Of a DNA stretch of 64,000 nucleotides, positions 1-10,409 are shown one piece after another. Source of the DNA: Hippasteria phrygiana. Lineage: Eukaryota; Echinodermata; Asteroidea; Valvatida; Goniasteridae. Where the stretch lies: contig JAZGUH010000156.1 in assembly GCA_037893225.1 (NCBI GenBank), positions 620,001-684,000 of the forward strand, in the 5' to 3' direction. Every line of letters starts with the position of its first letter. Position 1 is the first letter of the stretch. Made by a program: the position numbers and the translations under genes. The notes beneath the pieces were generated by a model. That model was not told the DNA's origin, ran no database searches, and was given only the letters and a program-made list of their open reading frames with translations.

Positions 1-1139
1 CACGACGTCATCGTGTACATTTTCATTGCGGGCCAATCAGCGATGCGCATTAGCTTTGTGGAGGCGCTGTGGGCCAGTGTGCAGGGTGAATGAGCAGTGT
101 AAATGCTGTGGTGTAATAAATGCATTATACCGGTACGCAAAGTACAGTTAAAATACCCGGCTAGTCTGATATCTGCTATCTTTATATACTGCCAGACTTG
201 GTGATGACCGACTATTTTTGAAAAACTGGTAGTGCTTCGCCTGTCCTTTTTATACTAATTTCTGTCTACGATTTTTACCTCAAGGACTAAAAACTAAGCT
301 TGGTAAGATCATTTTGGGGACTCAGCACCATCAAAAGAGGTAAGACTGATGTGTTACCAGCTTCTACTAAAAATGCATCTGCTAGTGTTGCGAGCCCCGA
401 TTTTGCCTTAAACTAATTTTGTAGCCTAAGCTTTAAAGTCAAATAGACTCTTACAGGTGCAGCGGCAAACAAACCATGGACTTTGATAGTTCTTTGTTAC
501 ACGTGTCACGTTATTCATTATGGCAATTGTTTGGCTAACTGTAATTTTTAAGGGATCCACGAGCCTAGCCTCTGATTGAAGATAATAATTAAGAGGTAAG
601 CAAAATGCGATCGTGTAAGTAAATTTTCCAAAACAAAATTCACAAATGAACCAGCCAATGGGAACCGAAAAAGAAGACGACTAGGAACAAATACACCTCT
701 GACAAACCTAGATGAGGTACAAGTTACGTGCAGGGTTTACATCGTAGATGCACATGTTGCAATGTGGCATCGCTTTTATCTACGTTCTCTCAATTGCTAG
801 AGAATTCCCTGTGTTGATATTTGTATTACAAAGCCATTTTTTAACATCACTGCAACAATATTTGTTTGGATTTATTTGACTTCTCTCAAAAATTTCAAAT
901 AATACCAAATGATATATTGTCACATTTATACTGAACTGATATAGAACGTAAATTATGCAAAGACCCAATATTAGGGATTGCGAAACAAACTTAAATTAAT
1001 AAAAAGACGTAATAGTTGCTGGCAGGAACACATCAACATGAGTCCTAATTATGCGTTACAGTATAGCCTATACTTTCTTTCCGATTCGTTTGACCTACAA
1101 TTTTAAACTAAAATATTTTCATGGAAAACTTGATCTTAC
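1..1139. other. no gene recognised
   Basis: I see no convincing exon, RNA gene or repeat here. The only long reading frame is a 62-codon minus-strand frame that looks like AT-rich chance sequence. Confidence 0.5.
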
Positions 1140-1368
1140 GTCTTGAAGGATAGAATGCAGGACACATCTGGCAAGCGAAAACGTCCGGTCAAGGCAGCAA
1201 TGGATTCTGATCCCTGGCCAAAGGATGATCCTCCAGCACGGAAGAGGAAAAGCCTCCCACAACCACGAATATCAACCAAAGACGCATCCGCTGCAATGGC
1301 AACGAGCTCCCACGAGGACTTGCAAGCAGATGTACGGCCGGTCACTGATCAAATAACTGGAACTGGAC
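1140..1368 (+). CDS. possible exon, basic Ser/Pro-rich protein, unknown
   Basis: An open frame (in-frame Met codons at 1143 and 1155) encodes a hydrophilic stretch with two basic clusters, GKRKRP and ARKRKS, that could be nuclear localisation signals. It ends at a good donor, GGAC|GTGAGT, with the GT at 1369-1370. Beyond that the frame runs into a poly-G tract, which fits an exon ending at the donor. The upstream boundary is unclear: a weak AAG acceptor near 1139 or a translation start are both possible. No domain is recognised and no partner exon was found, so this may be chance. Confidence 0.25.
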
Positions 1369-1619
1369 GTGAGTACAGCCACAGTTGGGGAGAGGGGGGG
1401 GGGGGGAGGGGTGTAAAAAATGCAGTTACTCTTACAGTGGTGTGCACAATTTTTCGAACACTTGACATATCTGAAGAATATTTAATGCCTTTAATACAAT
1501 GCCTGGTTTACATTTTTCACCTGTATTAAATAGAAAAGGTAATTGTTGTGAGCATACATGTAGCTCACATTAGTATCTGCCAGTCCTATATACCATCTTT
1601 TTTTTAATCAAACTTTACT

Positions 1620-1737
1620 CTAATATTTGGTGTTTCCCCCCTTGGCAGCAATCACTGCGGCACATCTTTCGGGCACAGTGTCCATATATTTCCTGAGAGT
1701 TTCTACACGAATGCTGTTCCAAGTCTTCTGGTTTCAT
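1620..1737 (-). pseudogene. Tc1/mariner transposase C-terminal relic
   Basis: Read on the minus strand, about 37 codons end at a TAG whose complement lies at 1620-1622. They give W-N-S-I-R...L-R-K-Y-M-D-T-V-P-E-R-C-A-A-V-I-A-A-K-G-G-N-T-K-Y. This is the characteristic end of Tc1-like DDE transposases (tryptophan, then a helix, then P-x-R-C-x-A-V-I and a G-G-x-T-K-Y tail). No catalytic domain was found upstream on that strand, so this is a truncated fossil rather than a gene. The identification rests on family resemblance read by eye. Confidence 0.7.
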
Positions 1738-2216
1738 TTGAATATACATTGGTATATTGATTGTCATTTCGTCACGAACAACTAAAGTACCTAAAATATG
1801 CCAAGCGTTCGAATAATGTTGCACACTACTGTATATTTAATGGTTTTAGAGCCCACAAGCTTTCCAATGATACCTTGGTTACGTTCTACCTGTCATACCG
1901 GTACATCACTGAGCACTGTTGTCTTGAAAATCTGATGACCACAGCTGATATATGACACCGTTGGAGTGAAAGGAACATTCCTTAACAGCAGGTGGATTAT
2001 GAAAAACAAGTTTGATGAATTTTATTCAGGACTCAAGCGCTTGTCCATCCCATTTATCGACACCCTCCACCCACATGCAAAGTCCACAATGGCAACGCCA
2101 TGTCTTCAACTGCTCTCTTCACGATTGCAGGCTGCTCAGGCAAGACGATCACTTGAAGTTGAATACGGGCGCGTAAATTCTAAACATTGCAGGGTGGGGT
2201 GCTGAATACCTTCCCA
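1738..2216. other. no gene recognised
   Basis: Short open frames occur here, but none carries a recognisable domain or consistent splice sites. Part of it may be the decayed interior of the neighbouring Tc1 relic. Confidence 0.4.
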
Positions 2217-2600
2217 TTGGTCAAAATACATTACATTGACGTTGAAATAACGTCACACACCGATGTTGAAATAATTATTGAATTTGCAAATTGATCTAAC
2301 GTTGAAATGCTGACGTCGAATCAACGTCGACATTTCGATGTTGCTTAACCATCCCTCTCTCGGTGCCAAAATGGAGCCAACTACCCTACCTATCAAAAAC
2401 TATCGAGTTTCAGGTTGAAACACACAAGCTGTTGGAGAGGAAGGGCTTAGATTTTTTGATAGGTTATGATAGTTATAACAATAGGAGGGTTAAACGTTGA
2501 AATATCAACGTTGGTTCAACGTTGAATAACGATTGGATTTGCAAATTGATTTGACGTTGTACCAACGTTGAAATCAGAACGTTAGAACAACGTAGGGAAA
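2217..2600. repeat. CAACGTTG-rich inverted/direct repeat, MITE-like
   Basis: The palindrome CAACGTTG and near copies (ACGTTGAAAT, CAACGTCGA) occur many times. The stretch TTTGCAAATTGAT is found twice, near 2282 and 2538. The central part contains complementary arms: CTACCTATCAAAAACTATC near 2388 against GATAGGTTATGATAG near 2458. This looks like a fold-back or MITE-type element with repetitive ends. Boundaries are approximate, and no target-site duplication was identified. Confidence 0.5.
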
Positions 2601-2858
2601 GCATTCCGTATCCGGCCATCGCTATTTAAGTGGTTTTATAAAAATGGAAAGCTTTGCTTTTCTCTCCTTTGTATCTCCCCCTCACCCCTTTGTACTCTAT
2701 CCACCCTCTACAACGTATCCCTATCACTCCGTGTGTCTTTTTCAAATCCATTTGAGAGAGGAGGTGCTTGTAATCGAACCTACATCAACGAAACCAAGCC
2801 TGCAATTAACACGTATGTTTGAGCCCATAGACTATGCGTGCATGCGCGATGGCGAGCT

Positions 2859-2900
2859 CTGCGTCGTCTGCACACAAAACGATCCCAACAGACGACGCAG
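2859..2900. other. perfect 12-bp hairpin
   Basis: CTGCGTCGTCTG at 2859-2870 is exactly complementary to CAGACGACGCAG at 2889-2900, with an 18-nt loop. Its GCGTC..GACGC core resembles the terminal hairpins of the satellite units downstream. There is no GGAAAAGCC or CTAG beside it, so its identity is open. Confidence 0.5.
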
Positions 2901-3530
2901 TACAGCGATGTTTATAATTACGTGGGATTTGTACTGCAACTTCCTTGATTTTGTTTTAATTAATAAATTTGTAAGAGTCTATGAAACCGTGATACATAGT
3001 CACTGCTATCAAAAGAACAAATAAAAAATTATAAGGTAGACAAACTAGCTTTTACGACCAAAAAACGGAACGAGAAATCATGCACAAAATCGTTATTCTT
3101 CACACATAATATTTACCCCTTTTTCATTCTTGTGCCGAGTTTTTCTTGGAATATCTGTGATACCATTTGGAAGACTAATTATTATTTTGAATATTGCAGT
3201 TCATTTCCAGTAAAAGGGGAACCGCTATATAGTTTGGAATATTATTCTTTTTTCCTGCAGACTCTTTTAAAAATATCGTTCACGGCAACGCGCCTGTATG
3301 CGTTTTGTGCATACATCGCCGTATACTTCAGTCAGGCGTTTCACAATTGCGCTTTAACTTTCGCAAGCTCTAAAAATAAAAATAAAACAAATACAAACAT
3401 GTGTTGACAGGCCGGACAGGCTGTTATTAACACAATACGGATGACGGCCATAGCCGCGGTTTAAAAAGAGACCACCTCTCCGGTTGCCACTTGGCCGGTT
3501 GACGTCTGTACCCGCATTCTTCTGCGTATT
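2901..3530. other. no gene recognised
   Basis: AT-rich sequence without a convincing exon. It forms the left flank of the satellite/LINE complex. The last unique bases before the terminal-repeat motif lie near 3530. Confidence 0.5.
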
Positions 3531-3616
3531 CATTGGCTTTTCCGAAATCCTTCGGAAAAGGCTTTGTTTTTGTTCTGATTTTTTTTTTTTTTCTTCTTCT
3601 TCTTCTTCTTCTTCTT
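3531..3616 (+). repeat. satellite 5' end (GGCTTTTCC) plus (TTC)n, cut by the LINE
   Basis: TTGGCTTTTCCG is followed by a hairpin (TTTTCCGAA/TTCGGAAAA), a T-rich stretch and (TTC)n. An almost identical copy lies on the far side of the LINE at 10169-10253, and others occur at 33911 and 37766. This is the 5' terminus of the satellite unit. It abuts unrelated sequence on its left and the LINE on its right. Confidence 0.8.
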
Positions 3617-3827
3617 CAGTCAGGTCGTGTTTTTCTCGAGCTCCGGAAAAAGTAAGAATATTTAGCTTGTTAGACCTTGTATGGTCCTAGGTTTTATACT
3701 GTTATATTCGGTTTTCTTTATAGGTCTAACTAGACCGTCCTCCTTCTGTCGGGTGTTATCATTTTAGAGTAAATTTACGTTCATTTTGCATTTCATTTCG
3801 TTGGTTTTCTAGCTGTGGCTGGTCTCC
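3617..3827 (+). promoter_or_regulatory. LINE 5' untranslated leader
   Basis: About 210 bp between the (TTC)n target and the ORF1 ATG. LINEs of this type normally carry an internal promoter in this position. I see no TATA box or other defined motif, so the promoter role is inferred from family knowledge. Confidence 0.5.
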
Positions 3828-5480
3828 ATGACCAGTCAAGCGAAACCACCTGTAAGGGCTCAGCCGGGCGTGCCCTCGGCTGGCCCGAGCGTACCCTCGG
3901 CTGGGCCTACTAAGCCCATTGTTGAGGGTAATGAGCCTTTCAGGAATGTTACCCGCAACAATGGCATTTCATTCAAGGCGGCTGACAATGTCTCCGTTCA
4001 ATCCTACATGGCCGCCATAACCAAAAACCTTAACCCCAACGACATACTTTCAGCTTCTCGGATTTCCAATGGCCGAATTGCCATCTATCTCAGCTCGAGA
4101 GAGGCGGTCGTCGATGCAGTTCAACAACAAGAACTAGCGTACGACGGCTCCTTTCTCGAGCTGACCCCTCTTGTCCGTCCTACTACCCGTCTAACACTTT
4201 CTAACGTCTACCCTGAAATTCCGAACGGAGTCATTGCGGCCAACCTGTCGTCTTTCTGTAAGGTGGTGTCGCAGATTCGGCCCATTCCCCTGGGACTAAA
4301 GAGTAAAAATCTCACACACATAATGAGCTTCCGAAGACAGGTCCAAATTCTTCTCAACCCCAATGTCACCCCTCCCGATCACATCAATTTTAATTTCTCT
4401 GGCACTAATTATCGGGTCTTTCTATCCACGGAGTCGGTGCGCTGCTTCAATTGCGGCGAATTCGGCCACATAAGCAGAGCCTGCAAGAAGCAGAACCCCG
4501 CCCGCGGGGACGACGGTGCCAATGGCGACACCAACCCCCTCAACCCCCTACCCGTCTTCGTCAAACCTAATTCCAAATCTGACCCCAAACACCCACCCAA
4601 ACGATCCAAATCCGACCCGCCCGGCCCCGCCTCCCCTGCGCCTGCGGGGTCGGCTCGTCGGTCGGAAGTTCCGACCGCCGCGCCACCCCCACCCACGGGC
4701 GGGGTCCCTGAGGGGTCCCGGCCCTGGGCCGCAGCGTGCGCGCCCCCCAAGAGCTATGCTGGTCCTCGGCCATCATGGGGCTACGGCCGTTATTCGTCCG
4801 GCTCGCCCCGCGCGTCGGACTCGGCCGGCCCGAGCACGCTCGCTGCGGATGCAGCGCGCACCCCTGGCGGGGGCGGAGTCCGGGCTCCTCCTACCAATCC
4901 TCCCTCCAATCCCCCCGAAGTGCTGCCGATATGGGGCTCTCCCCCTCCTCCCTCCAGATCCTTTTCGGACGTTGTCACCAAACGTAAACAGGTTTCCCCC
5001 ACTCCCGTCAACGATTCCCCCAAACTCATTCCCCTTCATTCACCCTCCCCCCGCAGAAAACTGGCTAGAAAACAACAGAGCCCCATGACGACAGCCTCAC
5101 CCACCCTCTCCCAGGCCCTGGACTCCCAGTCCTCCATCCCTCCCACCCCCCTCTCTGGTTCCCAAACCCCCATGCCGTCGACCCCGGCGTCCACCGCGGG
5201 TGAGGCCGACACCGACTCCGTGACTTGGGAGGACACTCAGACGGACGAAGACCTTCCGTCTGAAGTCCTCCCTCTAACAAAAGGCCCCCTATCTCAAAAT
5301 GACCTTATTAAATTCCTGTCTTCGGTTAAAGCTAGAAAGAAACCAGCCCAGATTGCCAGAAAATTCACGGCAAACATTCCTGGGCTGGTTAGACAACTCA
5401 AACCCCTCCGCAACAACCCCCTTCTGCAAAAGAGCATGCAGCAGAGGATTTCTAAACTTGTAAATACTCTAGACAAATAG
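3828..5480 (+). CDS. LINE ORF1 protein, gag-like with CCHC zinc knuckle
   Basis: Predicted 550-residue nucleic-acid-binding protein of the LINE ribonucleoprotein. The N-terminal ~200 residues form a globular region. A single zinc knuckle follows, C206-x2-C209-x4-H214-x4-C219, in the context CFNCGEFGHISRAC. Residues ~230-480 are a low-complexity Pro/Ser/Ala-rich linker encoded by GC-rich DNA, and the C-terminus is basic (about 500-550). Knuckle proteins of this kind coat the LINE RNA and chaperone target-primed reverse transcription. It starts at the first in-frame ATG after the leader and ends 20 nt before ORF2. The several long antisense and shifted frames across it are by-products of the GC-rich linker. 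Confidence 0.9.
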   Translation: MTSQAKPPVRAQPGVPSAGPSVPSAGPTKPIVEGNEPFRNVTRNNGISFKAADNVSVQSYMAAITKNLNPNDILSASRISNGRIAIYLSSREAVVDAVQQQELAYDGSFLELTPLVRPTTRLTLSNVYPEIPNGVIAANLSSFCKVVSQIRPIPLGLKSKNLTHIMSFRRQVQILLNPNVTPPDHINFNFSGTNYRVFLSTESVRCFNCGEFGHISRACKKQNPARGDDGANGDTNPLNPLPVFVKPNSKSDPKHPPKRSKSDPPGPASPAPAGSARRSEVPTAAPPPPTGGVPEGSRPWAAACAPPKSYAGPRPSWGYGRYSSGSPRASDSAGPSTLAADAARTPGGGGVRAPPTNPPSNPPEVLPIWGSPPPPSRSFSDVVTKRKQVSPTPVNDSPKLIPLHSPSPRRKLARKQQSPMTTASPTLSQALDSQSSIPPTPLSGSQTPMPSTPASTAGEADTDSVTWEDTQTDEDLPSEVLPLTKGPLSQNDLIKFLSSVKARKKPAQIARKFTANIPGLVRQLKPLRNNPLLQKSMQQRISKLVNTLDK

Positions 5481-5500
5481 TTTTTTTTCTGCTTTAATTT

Positions 5501-8500
5501 ATGGATATTTGTAGCCATTTCTTCACTCTAGCAATGACACTGTCACTGCTGACTCTCAACACCGCGGGCTGCTCCGCACCTATCCAAAACAATTCCTTTC
5601 AAATATATATTGACCAAATTGCTTCTAACCCCGACATAGTTCTTTTGCAAGAAACTTATCATTTAAATGAAAACAGCCCTTGCTGGAACATGTGGTCCTA
5701 CTCCCCATTCTGTTCTCCCGGGCCCAAAGGCTCGGGAGTAACTACTCTTGTTAATAATAACAATAACGTCGAAGTTATTTCTTCTTCTACCATCTATGAT
5801 GGACATATTATTTATTCTAAAATTAAACTCAATAATATCATTTATCATATTTATAATACTCTTATTCCCCAACTTGACAAAAGCGCTTTACTTGCACTCA
5901 ATAAATTACTGGACCACTGTTCCGGCTGCGGTGACGGTGTCATTGTGATCGGAGGTGACTTTAATTGTACCGAAAATCCGGCTATTGATCGTCTGTGTAT
6001 GCCGATCGAGCACAGACCCAAAGTTGCCATGGCTCTCAGGGACGCTGTCAATGCATTGTCTCTTTGTGACGCCTGGCGCAGACTGAATCCCCTCGACCAA
6101 AAATTCACCTGGCTGAGGAATAACCCCGCTAAACTATGTGGGGTTTCCAAAGCCAGGTTGGATCGGTTTTATGTCCCACCTAGTATTATTTCTTCTATTC
6201 ATTCATGCGCCATTCTTCCTTGTTCTCTTTCCGACCACAGTGCTGTTTCTCTCACATTCAAAATTCCTTCCCACACTCCGAGGAGCAGCGCCTATTGGCA
6301 TTTCAATAACTCGCTCCTCGGAGATAACAACTACCGTGAAATTATCATTCAATTCTGGACCGAATGGAGGGATGAGGTGTGCGACTTTCCGAGTCTCGCC
6401 GCTTGGTGGGACTTCGGGAAGTTGCATATTAAATCCCTCACCCAAATGTACGCCTCCAAATTAGCTCGAGCAAAACGTCAAGCTTTTTTGGACATAAACC
6501 ATAAAATCGACGAGATTCAGTCTGCGCCGGACTTAACACCCCAAACTAGGGAAACCCTAGTAGAACAAAGAAATCACCTAAATTTTCTTCTGAAAACCGA
6601 AGCTCAGGGCGCTCTTGTCAGATCTCGTTTCAAACATCTTAACGAAACTGACTCGTGCTCTACTTATTTTTTTAACCTGGAAAAATCTAATTCTCTATCG
6701 AAACACTTTTCCCACATTCTTTTACCCTCTGGAAATATATCTGAAAACCCCTCCGACATTAAAACGCATGTTCGCAACTTCTATAAAAACCTCTATAGCC
6801 GAGTCCCCACTGACAAGAGCGCCCTCAGTCAGTTATTAAAAGATGTCAGCGAGCTCGACTCCGAAGATTCAGAGGACCTTGAGTGTCCTCTGTCTATTGA
6901 AGAGCTCGAGCTCGCCGTCAAGCAACTTGGCAAAGATAAAACACCCGGACTAGACGGCCTCACTTCAGAATTTTTTCAATCTTTCTGGCCCGTCCTAAAA
7001 AATGACTTTTTATCTGTCCTCGAATCTTCCATCCAATCTGGCTATTTGCCCCATTCCCTCCGGAAAGCAGTTATCACCCTGCTTCCCAAGAAGGGGGACC
7101 TGGCCGACATTGCCAATTGGCGCCCGGTCTCCCTTCTCAACACCGACTACAAAATCTTTGCCAAGTTGCTTGCTAATAGGCTGAAACAGTGCATTGGCAG
7201 CGTCGTTGGTGAAGACCAAAGCTACTGTGTCCCCGGTCGTTCCATCCATGACAACATAAATCTCATACGTGACGTCATCTCATACTCAAATTTTAACGAT
7301 ACCCCCCTCGCCGTGATCAACTTGGATCAAAAAAAGGCCTTCGATAACGTTGATCACGGCTATCTCTTTGACACCATGAGAGCCATGGGCTTTGGGAAAA
7401 CTATCATTTCCTATATTCAAATATTGTACGGCGGCGCCGAGAGCCTTGTTAAAGTGTGTGGCTCCCTGACGGCCCCCTTCTCGTTTGAGAAGGGGATACG
7501 TCAGGGATGCCCGCTCTCGGGGCTGCTATATTCTTTAGCTATAGAACCCCTCTTAAACAATCTTCGACAGAAATTAGCCAATCGGGCCTTTTGCATCCCT
7601 AATACTGATTTCTCCTGTGCTGTGTCGGCGTACGCAGATGACATAACGGTCTTTGTCACCTCCGATCCGGGCTTTGTAGCAGTCGAAGAGGCCTACGGCC
7701 TCTTCGCAAAATCCTCTGCTGCATGTTTAAACACTCAAAAGTCCCAGGGTCTCTGGGCCGGTTCTTGGACCGGACGAAGCGACAAACCCTTAAATTTCTC
7801 ATGGAATAGTGAAGGTCTCCCCTTCCTTGGAGTTCACTTAGGAAATTCCAATAAATACGTCCAACAAAATTGGGAAAAATGCAAAAATAAACTGAATAAA
7901 ACCCTATCTTCTTGGTCGCGCCTTTTTTACGCGCTTTCCTTTAAGGGCAAAATCATTATTGCCAACCAACTCGCCGCTTCTAAAACTTTTCATTCTCTGG
8001 CCGTTCTCTCCCCTCCCGCCAATGTCCTAAGTGAACTCCAGAATTCCCTTGTCGACTTCGTCTGGTCTAACAAGAGACACTACCTTACAAAAGAGACCCT
8101 TTATAAACATCCCGACAATGGAGGATTAGGTCTCGTATGCCTCCAAGCACGCATGTTCACTTTTAGACTTACCACAGTCCAACGATTCCTTGGTATTCAC
8201 TCCCATCCCGCCTACTTTCTGATCGGCCACTTTTTCAAACAATATCAAAAACTTGGTTTTGATTTTAATCTCTTTCATCTGAACACTGACCCAAAATTCT
8301 ATACTAGTCTCCCCGTTTTTCACAGTGAACTTCTGCGTGCTTGGACGGCGTCCGGAGCTCGAATCGAAACACAGCCTGATTCTATCAACCATGTCTACAA
8401 TTTGCCCTTAAACTGCCCTATTTTGAGCATTACAGCTGATGGTGGGGGACCCCTTCCCGTGCGTCTCGCGGCGTGTGGAGTCAAACTCGTCCGCCATCTC

Positions 8501-9397
8501 CTGGAGCCCACCACCGGCCGATGGATCGAAGCCCTTACCTTCATCACTTCATTCCGAGGACTCAGACCTCCCTCTCTACGTCTTCTAGAACTGGACATTA
8601 AACATCTCCGCTACACGCTCATCCTTCATTTTCCAAATCTGTTTTCTGAGAAAGGATGCACTCTACCAGCCTCTGACCTTCAACAAATCTCTGCTCTTCC
8701 TGACTGTCCAGTTCTTTTCAAACTACCCTCCTACGACAATGGACTCTCCGCACCATCCAAAATGTTGTACGCCGTCTTCAATGAGGCGGTAAATCACCTG
8801 TCTTCTCTCTCCTCCTCCTACTGGCATAAACCTGGATTCCTCGACTCTTCAACTAAAATTCAATGGAGGAACATTTACCAGTCACCGACTTCAAAGAAAG
8901 AGGGCGACCTCCAGTATAAGCTTCTTCACAACTTTCTGCCCTCGCTCTCCGTTCTTCATCACTTCAATCCGGACATCTCCTCTACTTGCGGATGGTGCGG
9001 AGAGAAGGGCTCGATCCATCATCTTTTCATCACCTGTCCCGCTATACAACCAGCTCTCCGTCTGCTTCAATCGCTACTCCACCGTCTTCTGCCCTCTCTA
9101 CAACTCACCTTTGATATCTACTGGGCACTGATTCCGCACGCTAAGGGACGCACAAAGGAGGCAGTTCGTTTAGCCAACTTCCTCATCATCAGCTGCAAAA
9201 ATGTCATATATTTTCTCTATCGTACTTCTCGCTTTGTCGATCCCCTCACTATTTGGCAACATCGTTTGAAAAATAGAATTCTCATCGACTTCACTTATTA
9301 CAAAATGTCGGATAATATAAATTTGTTCTGTGATAAATGGTCGATTAATAATGCCCTCCTCACATGTAATAAAAATATTCTTACTTGGCTTTTCTAA
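5501..9397 (+). CDS. LINE ORF2 protein: AP endonuclease + reverse transcriptase
   Basis: An intact frame of 1298 codons. The APE-type endonuclease spans residues ~12-250, with N20, E51 (LLQET), the GGDFN motif at 151-155 and SDHS at 244-247, which are the metal-binding and catalytic positions of this nuclease family. The reverse transcriptase covers about 450-760. It has PGLDGLTSEFF, NWRPVSLLNTDYKI, INLDQKKAFDNVDH, RQGCPLSG and the catalytic YADD at 711-714. A C-terminal C-x2-C-x7-H-x4-C-type motif starts at C1163, as in L1/Tx1 proteins. The protein nicks the target DNA and copies the LINE RNA from the nick. No catalytic residue is visibly lost. The ATG at 5501 lies 20 nt after the ORF1 stop; a downstream Met at residue 12 is an alternative start. 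Confidence 0.95.
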   Translation: MDICSHFFTLAMTLSLLTLNTAGCSAPIQNNSFQIYIDQIASNPDIVLLQETYHLNENSPCWNMWSYSPFCSPGPKGSGVTTLVNNNNNVEVISSSTIYDGHIIYSKIKLNNIIYHIYNTLIPQLDKSALLALNKLLDHCSGCGDGVIVIGGDFNCTENPAIDRLCMPIEHRPKVAMALRDAVNALSLCDAWRRLNPLDQKFTWLRNNPAKLCGVSKARLDRFYVPPSIISSIHSCAILPCSLSDHSAVSLTFKIPSHTPRSSAYWHFNNSLLGDNNYREIIIQFWTEWRDEVCDFPSLAAWWDFGKLHIKSLTQMYASKLARAKRQAFLDINHKIDEIQSAPDLTPQTRETLVEQRNHLNFLLKTEAQGALVRSRFKHLNETDSCSTYFFNLEKSNSLSKHFSHILLPSGNISENPSDIKTHVRNFYKNLYSRVPTDKSALSQLLKDVSELDSEDSEDLECPLSIEELELAVKQLGKDKTPGLDGLTSEFFQSFWPVLKNDFLSVLESSIQSGYLPHSLRKAVITLLPKKGDLADIANWRPVSLLNTDYKIFAKLLANRLKQCIGSVVGEDQSYCVPGRSIHDNINLIRDVISYSNFNDTPLAVINLDQKKAFDNVDHGYLFDTMRAMGFGKTIISYIQILYGGAESLVKVCGSLTAPFSFEKGIRQGCPLSGLLYSLAIEPLLNNLRQKLANRAFCIPNTDFSCAVSAYADDITVFVTSDPGFVAVEEAYGLFAKSSAACLNTQKSQGLWAGSWTGRSDKPLNFSWNSEGLPFLGVHLGNSNKYVQQNWEKCKNKLNKTLSSWSRLFYALSFKGKIIIANQLAASKTFHSLAVLSPPANVLSELQNSLVDFVWSNKRHYLTKETLYKHPDNGGLGLVCLQARMFTFRLTTVQRFLGIHSHPAYFLIGHFFKQYQKLGFDFNLFHLNTDPKFYTSLPVFHSELLRAWTASGARIETQPDSINHVYNLPLNCPILSITADGGGPLPVRLAACGVKLVRHLLEPTTGRWIEALTFITSFRGLRPPSLRLLELDIKHLRYTLILHFPNLFSEKGCTLPASDLQQISALPDCPVLFKLPSYDNGLSAPSKMLYAVFNEAVNHLSSLSSSYWHKPGFLDSSTKIQWRNIYQSPTSKKEGDLQYKLLHNFLPSLSVLHHFNPDISSTCGWCGEKGSIHHLFITCPAIQPALRLLQSLLHRLLPSLQLTFDIYWALIPHAKGRTKEAVRLANFLIISCKNVIYFLYRTSRFVDPLTIWQHRLKNRILIDFTYYKMSDNINLFCDKWSINNALLTCNKNILTWLF

Positions 9398-10147
9398 ATA
9401 AATTGGTTTGATCCTTTTTGAGGGGGTGATGTCACTAGCCCGAGTCCTGGATTGCTGTCCGCCTCAGCGTAGGCGTGACGTGCTATGGCGTAGCCACTGG
9501 GGCTCGGGCTGGCCCTAGCCCTCTCTCCCTTTTGTTCCCCCTGTACCATAAACAATGTATGTCCCCAATTTTTTATAATTGTGACATGGTTGTTTCCCCC
9601 CCCCCTTTTCTCTCTCTGACCCCTCTCGGTCCACCCTCCCCCCCCCCCCCCCAGGGTCCCATCCAGGACCCTACCCCTTTCTCTCCCTTTCTTTTCTTTC
9701 GCCTGTCCCTTGGGAGCCGCCGGAGTGGGCCTTATGGCCCACACCCAGTTATCTGGTGGCTCCCCCCCCCCCCGGGGATCCTCGGCGGGGTCAGCCAATA
9801 TCGGGCTTTTCCCCCGCCGTTCACGATCCCCCTTTTTCTCCTTTCCTATGCTCCCTTGCATAAATTGGTTAATTTGTTGTCTCTACAGTGTATGTATTTC
9901 GTTTTTGGTCTTATTGACACAAACTGTCTACTTTTTGTAGTAATTCTCAATAATTTCAAATAAAACTGTGTTATTCATTATTATCTACTCATGTGTATTG
10001 TTTATATTTAACTCAAAGTAAAGTTTGTGAAATATTGGTTTTCTCTTTGTGAATTTACTTTCTGTTTACTATTCTTTTATTGTACATTTTTGTGACCTCT
10101 GTATATAGTAATTGGAAATAAAGTTTTCTTTTGAAAAGTCAGAAAAG
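9398..10147 (+). other. LINE 3' UTR
   Basis: Non-coding, with long C-runs (around 9594-9606 and 9641-9653). A late AATAAAG lies near 10118, just before the end GAAAAGTCAGAAAAG, which runs directly into (TTC)n. The element ends without a poly-A tail, as in microsatellite- or repeat-anchored LINEs. Confidence 0.7.
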
Positions 10148-10409
10148 TCTTCTTCTTCTTCTTCTTCTTTTTGGCTTTTCCGAAATCCTTCGGAAAAAGC
10201 TTTGTTTTTGTTCTGATTTTTTTTTTTTTCTTCTTCTTCTTCTTCTTCTTTTAGTTCTGACCAAAATCCCATAGACTTTGTACACGAATTTTGTGCGCGG
10301 CACTTTGGTCACTAAACAACATCAGATCTTAATCAGACTTAACACAAACATAGACCCTAAGCTGAAATTGTATGCCGAAGAGTGACGTCATGATGACGTC
10401 ATCACGTGA

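Larger units (their letters stand above)
3617..10147 (+). mobile_element. full-length Tx1/L1-like non-LTR retrotransposon in (TTC)n
   Basis: A 6.5-kb LINE with a short 5' leader, a CCHC-bearing ORF1, an ORF2 with AP-endonuclease, reverse transcriptase and a C-terminal CCHC motif, and a 3' UTR of about 750 bp. Both reading frames are open from start to stop, so the copy could be recent. The RT signatures NWRPVSLLNTDYKI and GCPLSGLLYSLAIEPLL are of the L1/Tx1 type. It lies exactly between two (TTC)n runs. Tx1-group elements are known for site-specific insertion, including into microsatellites. Both ends are defined only by the TTC runs and may be off by a few bases. Confidence 0.9.

Noticed and set aside
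2644..3024. 126-codon plus-strand frame
   Set aside because: No domain or splice signals. It spans the hairpin at 2859-2900 and reads as low-information sequence.
4409..5280. Several long antisense or shifted frames over LINE ORF1
   Set aside because: GC-rich, Pro/Arg/Gly-rich by-products of the ORF1 linker, with no domains.
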